Below, in pieces: positions 8,810-16,325 of a DNA stretch of 64,000 nt. How positions within the stretch are numbered: position 1 is the stretch's first letter; each line of letters starts with the position of its first letter. This DNA is from Rhodanobacter sp. Root480. GTDB lineage: Bacteria > Pseudomonadota > Gammaproteobacteria > Xanthomonadales > Rhodanobacteraceae. The notes beneath the pieces were generated by a model. It worked only from the letters and a program-made list of their open reading frames with translations, did not search any database and was not told where the DNA came from. The stretch lies in assembly GCF_001426645.1 (NCBI RefSeq), contig NZ_LMEX01000001.1, positions 696,755 to 760,754 of the forward strand, in the 5' to 3' direction. The translations under genes and the position numbers were made by a program.

Positions 8810-9314
8810 AGAGGTTCGTCTGCAAGACGGGCAAATGATCAGAGTCGAGCGCACCGCGCAAGGCCGGACGTTCTCGGAGCTTGGCGGGATGGGGGGCTGG
8901 AAGGACCCCGTGAACATGTCAGTATCGATCACCCGGGCACCGGACGGCATCAAACCGCCGCCCGAGTGGCGCGATGGCTATGTGGCAATGCTTCTGGATT
9001 ACGACGCCCCGGCAAAGTCCTGGTCAATGGTGGCGACGTATTACTACTGCGAGACGTGGTACGCGCTGGGAAGGCCGATACCGCCCTATATCGAGTACCA
9101 GTCGGTCCAGGGTTCCCCGTGGAAGCGCGTGCCATTGGAAGAAAGACTCATCGGTCGGGAAGCAAACTTGTTGACGGGGCCTCGCACGGATGGCGAGCCG
9201 GACCTTGTGACGATCGCGGACAAAGAGTTTCGCGAGCGATCATCTGGAAGGATGTATCAGCTAGTTCTGCGCAAGTGGGGCCGTGCGGAAGCGAATTTCT
9301 GTGATCTCTCGTAA
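8739..9314 (+). CDS. predicted lipoprotein, unknown function
   Basis: The 191-aa product starts MHGWVVVGAIALAGCG, a short lipoprotein signal with lipobox ALAGC. The mature part has many aromatic residues (ATYYYCETWYALGRP) and ends with Cys-Asp-Leu-Ser; no family is recognised. GGAGG sits 12 bases upstream. It is followed 21 bp later by the truncated gene at 9336. An outer-membrane or periplasmic lipoprotein upstream of a lipase-like gene recalls effector-immunity pairs, but that is inference only. Confidence 0.65.
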   Translation: MHGWVVVGAIALAGCGPTTIQWAEEVRLQDGQMIRVERTAQGRTFSELGGMGGWKDPVNMSVSITRAPDGIKPPPEWRDGYVAMLLDYDAPAKSWSMVATYYYCETWYALGRPIPPYIEYQSVQGSPWKRVPLEERLIGREANLLTGPRTDGEPDLVTIADKEFRERSSGRMYQLVLRKWGRAEANFCDLS

Positions 9315-9335
9315 AGCGGATTTAGGAGACTAACT

Positions 9336-9437
9336 ATGGCAAGCAATCTCGAATATGCAGAATTCGCTACACATGTGTACGCACGGCCAAACGCGAATCG
9401 GGCGCCACTTAATAGGGTTCAGCCGTGTGTGTTTTAA
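9336..9437 (+). pseudogene. truncated 5' end of a lipase-like gene
   Basis: A strong ribosome site (AGGAG, seven bases before the ATG) begins a frame reading MASNLEYAEFATHVYARPN and stopping after 33 codons. A good start followed at once by a stop and by 200 bp of non-coding sequence suggests an interrupted gene. The N-terminus loosely recalls the opening helix (EYAxxAxxVY) of class-3 lipase-type effectors in xanthomonads, but this comes from memory of the pattern and is weak. The gap up to the hybrid dif site at 9643 holds no other gene. Confidence 0.4.
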
Positions 9438-9642
9438 GGACCATATTCGCGGCAGTTTGTCAGCGTCTACGGTGAGAATGCGGCTGGTTGCTGGCCCGTA
9501 TCGTTTTTGGCGGAAGCTTGTTGGTCGCCAGGAGGCGGTTTCTTCGGCTCTGCGGCGGCAGTTCGTCGTCCTTAGACAACAATGTTTCCTTATTTCAGGT
9601 CGGGGTGTGGCCGCTGGTGGCCTGGCTCATCCATCCTACGTA

Positions 9643-9659
9643 ATTTCGCATAATGTATA
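9643..9659 (+). repeat. hybrid dif half-site (XerC arm and centre), left end of integrated element
   Basis: ATTTCGCATAA followed by TGTATA matches the XerC arm and central hexamer of the complete dif at 12159. The next 11 bases (9660-9670, GGTTTTGGCTG) do not resemble a XerD arm. A complete site at one end and a XerC-half site at the other is what Xer-mediated integration of a phage with a degenerate XerD arm leaves behind. Confidence 0.8.
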
Positions 9660-9672
9660 GGTTTTGGCTGAC

Positions 9673-10098
9673 TCAGGCATTTTGTACACCGTTGGATTGG
9701 TGATTATTAACCTGATTATCTCCCGGTGGCAAACCGTTCAATTCATCGCCAAAAATTTCGACCATCCTGCGGGCGTGATCGGCCTCGCGTTCGGCGATTA
9801 TCGGGGCCATTTTCTCCGGGGCAGCGTCCGCCGCGATCTTCCAGATATTCCATTCCACGCTGCACCGGTGGAAGTCCCCGAGGCGGTCCAGCGCGAGCAA
9901 GCCGAGGCGGGCCTGTACTTCACCGTTGAAGGCTTCGGCGAAGTCGGTGGCCGAGGCATACGGGTCGCCGTCGACCATCCACGGCTCGCCGGGTGGTGGC
10001 TCCAGGTGGCGGGAGGCAGCGTAGTAAGACTGAAGCGCGACGCGGCACGCGTCCTCGGCCGAGAAGAAGCGGCATTGCGCCGCATAGTCGATTTTCAT
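9673..10098 (-). CDS. hypothetical protein of the satellite element
   Basis: The 141-aa soluble protein starts MKIDYAAQCRFFSAEDACR and ends in a polar NQVNNHQSNGVQNA tail only 14 bp before the hybrid dif site. It is rich in Ala, Asp and Glu and looks mostly helical, with a Trp-rich middle (WNIWKIAADAAPEK). No family is recognised. AAGGAAT precedes the start at 10098. As the last gene before the attachment end it is likely an accessory or packaging-related factor, but this is a guess. It is separated from the rest of the element by the hairpin region 10099-10243. Confidence 0.6.
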   Translation of the reverse strand: MKIDYAAQCRFFSAEDACRVALQSYYAASRHLEPPPGEPWMVDGDPYASATDFAEAFNGEVQARLGLLALDRLGDFHRCSVEWNIWKIAADAAPEKMAPIIAEREADHARRMVEIFGDELNGLPPGDNQVNNHQSNGVQNA

Positions 10099-10111
10099 GC
10101 GATTATTCCTT

Positions 10112-10239
10112 GGGGCTTCGGCCCCGGTGTGTTGTACCAGAGGCCCCTGAACAGCTTGCCGGCTTGCAGGGGCCTCGCCTTTTGTGCGCCGTGGTGGCTG
10201 GGGTTCCGGCGCGGCGCCGGAAGCCCAGCAGGCACCACG
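10112..10239. repeat. three strong hairpins (candidate phage replication origin or packaging signal)
   Basis: The 145-bp non-coding gap between two element genes holds three inverted repeats. GGGGC-TTCG-GCCCC lies at 10112-10125. GAGGCCCCTG pairs with CAGGGGCCTC at 10140-10176. A long hairpin at 10189-10240 is centred on TTCCGGCGC-G-GCGCCGGAA (10204-10222) and lengthened to about 23 paired bases by GCTGGG/CCCAGC and CGTGGTG/CACCACG. Filamentous phages carry their strand origins and packaging hairpin in such a gap. Transcription termination for the upstream gene is an alternative. Confidence 0.55.
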
Positions 10240-10243
10240 GGTG

Positions 10244-10474
10244 TCACTCCTCGGGCGGCAGGTCCACCCCCATGCGTTCGCGCAGTGCCATCTCAAACTC
10301 GCCCACCAGCTCGACCACGAAGCGGTCCCGGTTCCCTTCGGCCTTGTCCATGGCGTAATGGATGCCGTCGACAGCACACATGATCACGTCGGGTTCGCTC
10401 ACGCCGTAGGCCAGCAGCCCCGGCTCCTTGCTGCCACTCATCACCCAGTCGCCTTCGTCCACTGGAAAATTCAC
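10244..10474 (-). CDS. small acidic protein coupled to the replication initiator
   Basis: The 76-aa product starts at a GTG that overlaps the TGA of the initiator gene (GTGA, 10471-10474), with GGAG eight bases upstream inside that gene, so translation is coupled. It is acidic, with MNFPVDEGDWVMSG at the start and MALRERMGVDLPPEE at the end. In filamentous phages the gene after the initiator usually encodes the single-stranded-DNA-binding protein (gV). The size fits, but the sequence shows no clear OB-fold pattern, so the role is open. Confidence 0.6.
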   Translation of the reverse strand: MNFPVDEGDWVMSGSKEPGLLAYGVSEPDVIMCAVDGIHYAMDKAEGNRDRFVVELVGEFEMALRERMGVDLPPEE

Positions 10475-11397
10475 TGCATCGTCTCCGTCTTGAGGTAAGC
10501 CCTCACCACGCCGCGAGACACATCGACGCACCAAGGGGTAGGGATCAGCTCACCGGTGACAAGGTCCACGAAGCCCCCGGCCACCCGTTGCAACTTGGGG
10601 AAGCCCCGCCGCTCGTAGCGGCGGGCGTACATGCACCACTGTTCTTCCTCAGCGATCCGGCGTTCTTCTTCGGCGACGCGCAGATCCCACCATGCGGCGC
10701 TACCTTCGGGCGGGCGTACTGGGTCGACGTAACGAAGCCACACGGAGCCGTCGGGTTGCGGCGTGCGCACCTCGATGCGGCGGGCGTTCCATGCTTCCTG
10801 CGCTTCCAGGTCGGCGAAGCATGCTTCGCCCCGACGCTGGTCCCACGCCTTGGCCACCCACATGGGCCACAGGCGTTCGCGCAGCTCCACGCGGCGGGCA
10901 GGGTCGTGGCCTCCGTTTCCATGCAGGCGCACACCTTTGGGCAGGCGCTTGACGTCCTCGGGGCGGGTCTTGGTGGCGTACTTGACCATGTAGCCCACGG
11001 GGTTGCGGGCCGTCTCGATGTTGCTCATCCCGTACGGCCACCAGCCACACTGATCTGGGCGGGGCAGGCGCAACCGGCGCGGCACCCACACCAGCACGTG
11101 GTAGTGCAACGCACCGCGCTTCTGCAACTCGCCGACCCATGCAAAGCGGCAGGCGTGCCCACGACGCTGGAACCATTGGCGCATCAATCGCACGAAGCGG
11201 GACACGTGCCGCGGTTCCCACGTTTCGCCCGGTCGATAGGTCAGGGTGATGAAGGTCTTGCGGTAGGCCGAGCGACCGAGACGGTCCGAGGCCCAGCGGG
11301 CTTCACGCTCGTGGAGCTTGGCCGCTTCCGTGATCGTGCGGCGTAGCCGCTGACAACGGGCCTTGCGCGGGTCGATCACCACCACGTCAGCCTGCAT
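10471..11397 (-). CDS. rolling-circle replication initiator (G2P/Rep-like HUH endonuclease)
   Basis: The 308-aa protein has the three HUH-Rep motifs in order: motif 1 FITLTYRP (about 49-56), motif 2 GALHYHVLVWVP with metal-binding His98 and His100, and motif 3 VGYMVKYATK with candidate nicking Tyr136/Tyr140. Such enzymes nick the phage plus strand, become covalently linked to it, and re-ligate after one round of rolling-circle synthesis. The start at 11397 overlaps the end of the upstream gene by 11 bp, behind a GGGGG run. A longer in-frame start at 11520 is unlikely. It is the key replication gene of the element. Confidence 0.88.
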   Translation of the reverse strand: MQADVVVIDPRKARCQRLRRTITEAAKLHEREARWASDRLGRSAYRKTFITLTYRPGETWEPRHVSRFVRLMRQWFQRRGHACRFAWVGELQKRGALHYHVLVWVPRRLRLPRPDQCGWWPYGMSNIETARNPVGYMVKYATKTRPEDVKRLPKGVRLHGNGGHDPARRVELRERLWPMWVAKAWDQRRGEACFADLEAQEAWNARRIEVRTPQPDGSVWLRYVDPVRPPEGSAAWWDLRVAEEERRIAEEEQWCMYARRYERRGFPKLQRVAGGFVDLVTGELIPTPWCVDVSRGVVRAYLKTETMQ

Positions 11398-12124
11398 GCC
11401 ACACCCCCGCCAAACGGCGCTGGAAGCGGCTCTGACCAAAGTGGCGTTCCACTTGTTTAGAAGAGCTGACAAGCCCCGCGCCGCTGCGCGCCGCCGCCGC
11501 TCTGCCGAACCGTTCGGCACCCGTGGCCAGGTCGCCCGCCATGCTCACCGCCGCCGGCGTTGCCGACCTGCGGCGGCGAGCAAGAGCGGTCGACGTGGAT
11601 ACGGCTTCGATCGGATGGGAGGGCGCGGCTTCGGCTTGCTTGGCCCCCATACCGGCTTCGGGTTGAAGCAGGTCACCGGCCGCGACCTTCGCGGCGGCTG
11701 GCACGGTACGGCCGGCCGCCGGCCGGGTTGCGGCGTCGTAGTGCTTGAGGAACAGATGGGCCTGCTCGATGGTCAGCCACCATCGGCGCATGTCGCCCTC
11801 GCGGTAGGTCCGTCCTGCCGGAGCGTGCAGACCCAGCCGGTTGATCGTCCAGCCGGCCCACTCGTCGCACAATGCACCGAGGTCACCGGTACGCAGCAGG
11901 CGCAGCAACCGCACGGCCGACCACGGCACACGGCTGCGGCCGGCGTCCCAATACCGCACGGTGCGAAGGCTCACACCCAGATACTCCGCGCAGGCCTTAC
12001 GGTTCAGCAGGCAAGCGTGCCGCAGTTCGCGGAAGCCGTCCGGGCTGATATGCCAGAGCCGACGCCGTGGACGGCGACCACCGCCAACAGGGCGACCAGC
12101 AAGACGGCCCACGGGCCGAGCCAC
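11387..12124 (-). CDS. XafT/VC1465-like Xer recombination activation factor (HTH protein)
   Basis: This encodes 245 aa from a GTG start (AAGGA 11 bases upstream). Residues about 41-61 (NRKACAEYLGVSLRTVRYWD) form a helix-turn-helix, followed by RVPWSAVRLLRLLRTGDLGAL and a WWLTIEQAHLF helix. That order is typical of the VC1465-type protein carried by TLC-phi, which lets XerD act without FtsK at a poor attachment site. The C-terminal 110 residues are Ala/Arg-rich and may be less conserved. It lies next to dif and upstream of the initiator. Assignment rests on the HTH pattern and the context. Confidence 0.6.
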   Translation of the reverse strand: MARPVGRLAGRPVGGGRRPRRRLWHISPDGFRELRHACLLNRKACAEYLGVSLRTVRYWDAGRSRVPWSAVRLLRLLRTGDLGALCDEWAGWTINRLGLHAPAGRTYREGDMRRWWLTIEQAHLFLKHYDAATRPAAGRTVPAAAKVAAGDLLQPEAGMGAKQAEAAPSHPIEAVSTSTALARRRRSATPAAVSMAGDLATGAERFGRAAAARSGAGLVSSSKQVERHFGQSRFQRRLAGVWHAG

Positions 12125-12144
12125 GGCGGTTCGTGGTCCTTCAT
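12004..12144 (-). CDS. 46-aa single-pass membrane mini-protein overlapping the HTH gene
   Basis: ATG at 12144 follows GGAAGG seven bases upstream, the best ribosome site in the element. The peptide MKDHEPPWLGPWAVLLVALL continues as one hydrophobic helix (about residues 8-30) and ends at 12004 in a different frame from the overlapping HTH gene. Small one-helix proteins are usual in filamentous phages (minor or major coat, gIX/gVII type). The charged segment after the helix is short, so a coat role is uncertain. It is nested in the first 120 bp of the downstream gene and could serve to drive its translation. Confidence 0.45.
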   Translation of the reverse strand: MKDHEPPWLGPWAVLLVALLAVVAVHGVGSGISARTASANCGTLAC

Positions 12145-12158
12145 CGGCACCTTCCGCG

Positions 12159-12186
12159 ACTTCGCATAATGTATATTATGTCAAAT
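12159..12186 (+). other. dif: dif site (chromosome dimer resolution site)
   Basis: ACTTCGCATAA (XerC arm), TGTATA (centre) and TTATGTCAAAT (XerD arm) make a complete 28-bp dif, differing from the common gammaproteobacterial sequence at a few outer positions. XerC/XerD resolve chromosome dimers here at division, activated by FtsK. The satellite element ends directly at it, and KOPS-like octamers reverse orientation across it, which marks the replication terminus. Confidence 0.92.
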
Positions 12187-12375
12187 TACGAAAATGGCTC
12201 CTATGGGACTACAGCCCGCGTGGCGGCCAGAAACTGGGTCTCGACAGATCGATGCCCTGCTTGCGAGCGACCTGCTATTTCGTTGTGGAGTTTTGCGTCC
12301 GTGGTGTTCCAGCTTCTGCTGGACGCGGTCGGCGAGCTGTGCCGCCGGGTCGATTCCCGGCTTCGGTCTGCATCG

Positions 12376-14232
12376 TCAGAAATCGAAATCGATGCCGACG
12401 AAGCCGGTCGTGCCGACGGCCGGGAAGCCGATGTCGTCCATGTACTTCCTGTCGGTGACGTTCTCGACGCTGAGGTTGATGGCCAGTTGCGGGTTGACGC
12501 GGTAGTTCACGCGGGCATCCAGGCGGTCGTATTCGGGCATGGTTTCGTTGACGACGTCGCCGCGGTAGCGGCTGGCTTCGAAGCGGTGGCCGGTCCAGAG
12601 GTAGTTGAGGTCGAATTGCCAGTGGTCGTTGGGTGCATAAGCGGCGGTGGCGCCGGCCTTGATTCGCGGCCGGCCCAGCAGGGGGCTTTCCGCGTCGATG
12701 TCGGTGTAGCTGCCGTGGGCGCCCAAGGTCCATTTCTGGTCGTTGGAGTGCCAGCGGGCGTCGATGTCGACGCCTTTCATTCGGGTGTGGGCGCGGTTGA
12801 CGTTGCGGAACAGCTCGCTGTCGAAGTCGATCAGGTCCTTGTAGTCGTTCACGAAGTAGCTGAGGTTGAGGACGGTGTTGCTGGCCGTCCATTCGATGCC
12901 GGTGTCGCGGGTGGTCGACCGTTCGGGCTGCAAGTCCTTGTTGCCGGTGAGCGGATGGCCCAGGGCGAAGAAGCTTGGGAGTTTGTAGCCGGTGCCGGCG
13001 TTGACGAACCAGCTGACGTTGTCGCTCAGCTGATAGCGGAAACCGCCCTGCACGCTTTGTCGTGTGCCGAAATGGGCATTGCTGTCCGAACGGAGGCTTG
13101 CGCCCACGAACAACTTCCCGGTGAGGTAGCTGTTGAGGTTGAGGAAGGCGCTTCGGGTGGAGCGGCTGAGGCGGAAGTCCGTGGGCATCCGCTCGCCGTA
13201 GACGAGGTATCCCCTGCTCTCCCCGGCCTCGTGTCTGCCTTCGAAACCGATGTTGGCCCAGGTGCCCTGCCTGTCGCCCAGGGTGTTGATCCACTTGATG
13301 TCGGTGCGGGTGAAATCCGTCCGGGCGCCGTTGGGTGGCACGGCGTCGAAAGGGATGATGCCGGGGGAGTCGATGTCCTGATCGCGGTTGAACCATGTCG
13401 CGGCGAGTGTGCTGGTCCAGCCGTCGCTGATCGCCCAGGCCCATGAAGCGGCGGCGTTCTGGTCGGTGTAGTGGCTTCGATCCAGGTCACGGTTGCGTGC
13501 AAACAGCGGACCGCCGCTTTGTTCGGGGAAGGTGGTTTTTTCCCCCTTCGTGTGGCGATAGGTGAAGTCCAGTTGATGCGCGCCGAGAGCCGAGTCGAGT
13601 TTTATCAGCGCTTCCCGGTTGTTGGCGCTGCTGCCTTCAATGGGCGTACCGGCATGCTTGTTTTGCAGTCGCAACACGTAGCCGGTGTTGTCCACCGTGC
13701 CGGTGCTGCTGAAGCTGCCGGTTCGGTAACCATGCTCGCCGCCGGACAGGGAAAGATGCTGTTGAATGGTCGGCGTGGGTTCGGCGGTGATGATGTGGAT
13801 GACGCCGGCCAGGGCGTCCGATCCGTAGATGGCGGATTGGGCGCCGCGGATGATCTCCACGCGCTGGATCGAGGCGATGTTGATGTCGTTGACATCGAAC
13901 GCGCCGCCGCGCGTGTTGGTGGGGTCATTCATCTCGATGCCATCGACCAGCACCAGGGTGTGATTGGCCTCGGCGCCGCGCAGGCTGATGGTGGTGAGGC
14001 CACCGGGGCCGCCTTGCGCCGCGACCCATACGCCGGGTACTTGCCGCAAGGCATCGGCAAGGCTGTGGTTGCTCAGGGCGAGCAGTTGCTGGTGATCGAT
14101 GACCGTGACGGAGGAGGCGATCTGCTCGGCGGTTACGGGGCTGTAGGTACCGGTCACGATGACTTCGTCGGTGGCGGCGATGGCCTGGGTGGCCATCAGG
14201 CTCACCAGCACCGGCAATAGGCTGAACTTCAT
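12376..14232 (-). CDS. TonB-dependent outer-membrane receptor (BtuB-like)
   Basis: The 618-aa protein has a signal peptide (MKFSLLPVLVSLMATQAIAA), a TonB box-like DEVIVTGTYSP, and a plug domain with LVLVDGIEMND and IQRVEIIRGAQSAIYGSDALAGVIHI. A 22-strand barrel ends in aromatic VGIDFDF. The size and plug match the BtuB subgroup that imports cobalamin or similar small chelates. No cobalamin riboswitch motif was seen upstream, so the substrate is open. The start at 14232 is set by the signal peptide. It lies 190 bp from dif. Confidence 0.9.
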   Translation of the reverse strand: MKFSLLPVLVSLMATQAIAATDEVIVTGTYSPVTAEQIASSVTVIDHQQLLALSNHSLADALRQVPGVWVAAQGGPGGLTTISLRGAEANHTLVLVDGIEMNDPTNTRGGAFDVNDINIASIQRVEIIRGAQSAIYGSDALAGVIHIITAEPTPTIQQHLSLSGGEHGYRTGSFSSTGTVDNTGYVLRLQNKHAGTPIEGSSANNREALIKLDSALGAHQLDFTYRHTKGEKTTFPEQSGGPLFARNRDLDRSHYTDQNAAASWAWAISDGWTSTLAATWFNRDQDIDSPGIIPFDAVPPNGARTDFTRTDIKWINTLGDRQGTWANIGFEGRHEAGESRGYLVYGERMPTDFRLSRSTRSAFLNLNSYLTGKLFVGASLRSDSNAHFGTRQSVQGGFRYQLSDNVSWFVNAGTGYKLPSFFALGHPLTGNKDLQPERSTTRDTGIEWTASNTVLNLSYFVNDYKDLIDFDSELFRNVNRAHTRMKGVDIDARWHSNDQKWTLGAHGSYTDIDAESPLLGRPRIKAGATAAYAPNDHWQFDLNYLWTGHRFEASRYRGDVVNETMPEYDRLDARVNYRVNPQLAINLSVENVTDRKYMDDIGFPAVGTTGFVGIDFDF

Positions 14233-14315
14233 GCGTTTACTCGGATGAGGATAGCGGCCACCCGTTCGGCCCGCGGTGAACGTGGTGGCTTGATGTGTGT
14301 GGTTCGAAAGCGTTG

Positions 14316-14344
14316 CCGCATCATGCGCAGCGCGCATGATGCGG
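14316..14344. terminator. 13-bp perfect hairpin between two minus-strand genes
   Basis: CCGCATCATGCGC and GCGCATGATGCGG pair perfectly around a 3-nt loop. The repeat lies 59 bp past the end of the FG-GAP gene (14403) and 84 bp before the TonB receptor start. It could end the FG-GAP transcript or act as an operator for the receptor; no T-run follows on either strand. Confidence 0.45.
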
Positions 14345-14402
14345 AGTCACGGACAGCAGCTCATTGATCCGGATCAGTTGCGCCGACGCCACTCGCTTCA
14401 GG

Positions 14403-15989
14403 TCAATGCGCTGGCTTGGCGAGTTCGCCCTGCAGCAGGATCAGTCGCGGCTTCAATGCGGATTTGGCGGGCTTGGCGGTGTTCTGGGCCATGTCTTGGG
14501 CGCCCTCATCCGCGCCATCCTTTTTCACGAATTCACCCAGCAGATCCAGCTCGAAGATGCCGGCCACGATATCCGGGCGGTGGTCGTGGTTGACGTCGGC
14601 CAGCGCCAGCGAGACGACGCCGGCGGGCCGGCTGATGATGGCGTGCGGCGTGAAGTTCTGGGCGCCGTCGTTTTCAAACCACACCAGGCTTTGGCGTTGC
14701 GGGTCGTCCCAATAGTTGAGCCAGCTGCCGGCCACGACGTCCATGTCGCCATCGCCATCGAGATCGCCGGCATCGGCGATGGCGGTGCCGTAGAAGCGGC
14801 CGATGTCGCGGAATTCGAACGTGAGGTTGCCCTTGTTTTCCAGCCATTCCACACCGTGATACGGCTTGGGATCGGGTTGGTAGTCGAGCGCGTCGCCATT
14901 GGTGAACAGGATGTCGGGGTCCTGGTCGCCATCCATGTCGATCACCTTCATGCTGGTCGATCCGAACATGGGGTGCGGCCCGCGGTACAGCGCGGTGTAG
15001 GCGAAACTGCCCTGCCCCTTGTTCATGAAGGCCACGACCGCCTCGTGCTGTTGCGCGATAAGGCTCACGAAGTCGATCTTGCCGTCGTTGTCCAGATCGA
15101 CCGGGGAAAGGTTCAGCGCGCCGGTGACCTTCAGTATCCGGTGCGGCACGAACTTGCCGCCGCCGAGCTTGCCGTCACCAAGATTCTCCAACCACGCCAG
15201 TTCGCCCACGTCGCCGCCGCCGAAGATGGCCACGCCGATGTCGAGGTCGCCGTCGTTGTCGATGTCCATCGCGCGCGCATCGGTCACCCGGCCCACCTTG
15301 TCCAGCAACACCTGCTTCTCGAATTTCCCCGACGGCAGCTGTCGCAGCAGGACGACTTTTCCGGTCAGCGCCGGTGACGGCGGGAACGTGCCCAGGTCCG
15401 CCACGATGATGTCCTTGTATCCGTCGCCATCGATGTCCGCGACATCGGTATGCAAGGGAATGTCGATATCCGCGAGCGCGGTTTCGTGCCAGGCGCGCCC
15501 CTTTTTCTGCAAGAGCACCACCTTCTTGCCGGCGCCGTCGCAGATGATGAACCCGGGGGTCGTGTCGTCGTGCAGCGGCGTTGCGTTGATGTTGAGAATC
15601 AGCGGCACCGCCGATTTTTCCCCCAGCTCCGTCATGCCGAATGTCAGCGGGCTGCCTTCGCGGGTGAAATAGGGAAGCCGCGGCAGGCTCGCCGGGCTGC
15701 TGCCCACATACAAGGCGGTGATGTCCCTGACCACGTCCGCGGGGATCGCTTCATGGCCGGCTTTTGAAGCGGCCATGTCCGCCATGCCTTGCACGACGCG
15801 CGGCCAGCCGCTCTTAGGCATGACGCTGGGGGACGGGACCTTGTGGCAGCCACTGCAGTAGCGATTCACCGATTCCAGCACCGACTGCACGGTTTTCGGT
15901 TGCGTGTCGGTCAGCAGTTGGGCATGTGCCAGTGGTGCGAAGGCAAGCACTGCCAACGGCAGCCACCTGGATATCAGCGGACGGTTCAT
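14403..15989 (-). CDS. secreted c-type-heme FG-GAP/VCBS repeat protein
   Basis: The 528-aa protein has a signal peptide ending at AHA-Q (residues 1-23). A CSGCH heme-binding motif follows at about residue 45 in a short cytochrome-like domain. Then come at least five FG-GAP/VCBS blades with calcium-type repeats such as DIDGDGYKD, DIDNDGDLDIG, DLDNDGKIDF, DMDGDQDPDI and DLDGDGDMDV, giving a beta-propeller. It is probably periplasmic or extracellular and may hand electrons to or from an unknown partner. It sits between the TonB receptor and norB, with no operon link. The start at 15989 fits the signal peptide. Confidence 0.8.
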   Translation of the reverse strand: MNRPLISRWLPLAVLAFAPLAHAQLLTDTQPKTVQSVLESVNRYCSGCHKVPSPSVMPKSGWPRVVQGMADMAASKAGHEAIPADVVRDITALYVGSSPASLPRLPYFTREGSPLTFGMTELGEKSAVPLILNINATPLHDDTTPGFIICDGAGKKVVLLQKKGRAWHETALADIDIPLHTDVADIDGDGYKDIIVADLGTFPPSPALTGKVVLLRQLPSGKFEKQVLLDKVGRVTDARAMDIDNDGDLDIGVAIFGGGDVGELAWLENLGDGKLGGGKFVPHRILKVTGALNLSPVDLDNDGKIDFVSLIAQQHEAVVAFMNKGQGSFAYTALYRGPHPMFGSTSMKVIDMDGDQDPDILFTNGDALDYQPDPKPYHGVEWLENKGNLTFEFRDIGRFYGTAIADAGDLDGDGDMDVVAGSWLNYWDDPQRQSLVWFENDGAQNFTPHAIISRPAGVVSLALADVNHDHRPDIVAGIFELDLLGEFVKKDGADEGAQDMAQNTAKPAKSALKPRLILLQGELAKPAH

Positions 15990-16259
15990 CGTTGCTCGGA
16001 CTCTTGTTTGCGTGTTGTTGTTTCGTGACCGAGAGTGCCTTGCCTCCGCCTCAAGGTGCACCCACTCCCCTGTCACCGCACGTTGCTGCATCGGGTGGCT
16101 TCGCTCGTCGATCGCGCAATCATGCTATCGGGTTCGCGGCTGGCAGAGCGTCGCCGTGAAAGCGTATGCGGCAATCTGCAGCAGCGATGCCTGTCGTCAT
16201 GGCGCCTGTCTGCCGATCACGGCCTGCGACAATTTCTCACAGCGACCGGCCCGCGCAAC

Positions 16260-16273
16260 CTGACTTGAATCAA
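16260..16273 (+). promoter_or_regulatory. FNR/Dnr-type box upstream of norB
   Basis: CTGAC-TTGA-ATCAA matches the TTGAY-N4-RTCAA consensus at all but the first base. It is centred 59 bp before the norB start, allowing a transcription start about 41 bp downstream of the centre and a normal leader. This is consistent with activation by an FNR/Dnr-family NO or oxygen sensor. Confidence 0.65.
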
Positions 16274-16325
16274 GAATGCCGACGGGGCTTGCCGCCAGCA
16301 TGCGCGCATCACAGGGAGATGCGCG

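Larger units (their letters stand above)
9643..12186 (-). mobile_element. dif-integrated satellite filamentous phage-like element (TLC type)
   Basis: The element occupies about 2.5 kb between a hybrid dif half-site and the full dif. All its genes point away from dif: a membrane mini-ORF (12144), an Xer-activation-factor-like HTH protein (12124), a rolling-circle initiator (11397), two small unknown genes (10474, 10098) and a hairpin-rich gap. There are no coat, pIII, Zot/pI or secretin genes, so it cannot make virions alone. Vibrio TLC-phi, a satellite that uses XerCD with its own XafT factor and a poor XerD arm, has the same logic. Identity is inferred from gene content and ends. Confidence 0.75.

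Noticed and set aside
10471-11520. Longer initiator start at 11520
   Set aside because: The extra 41 residues overlap the upstream gene for 134 bp and lack motif content. The start at 11397 directly precedes the Rep fold.
14233-14402. Cobalamin riboswitch before the BtuB-like receptor
   Set aside because: No conserved B12-box was visible; only a simple 13-bp hairpin is present.
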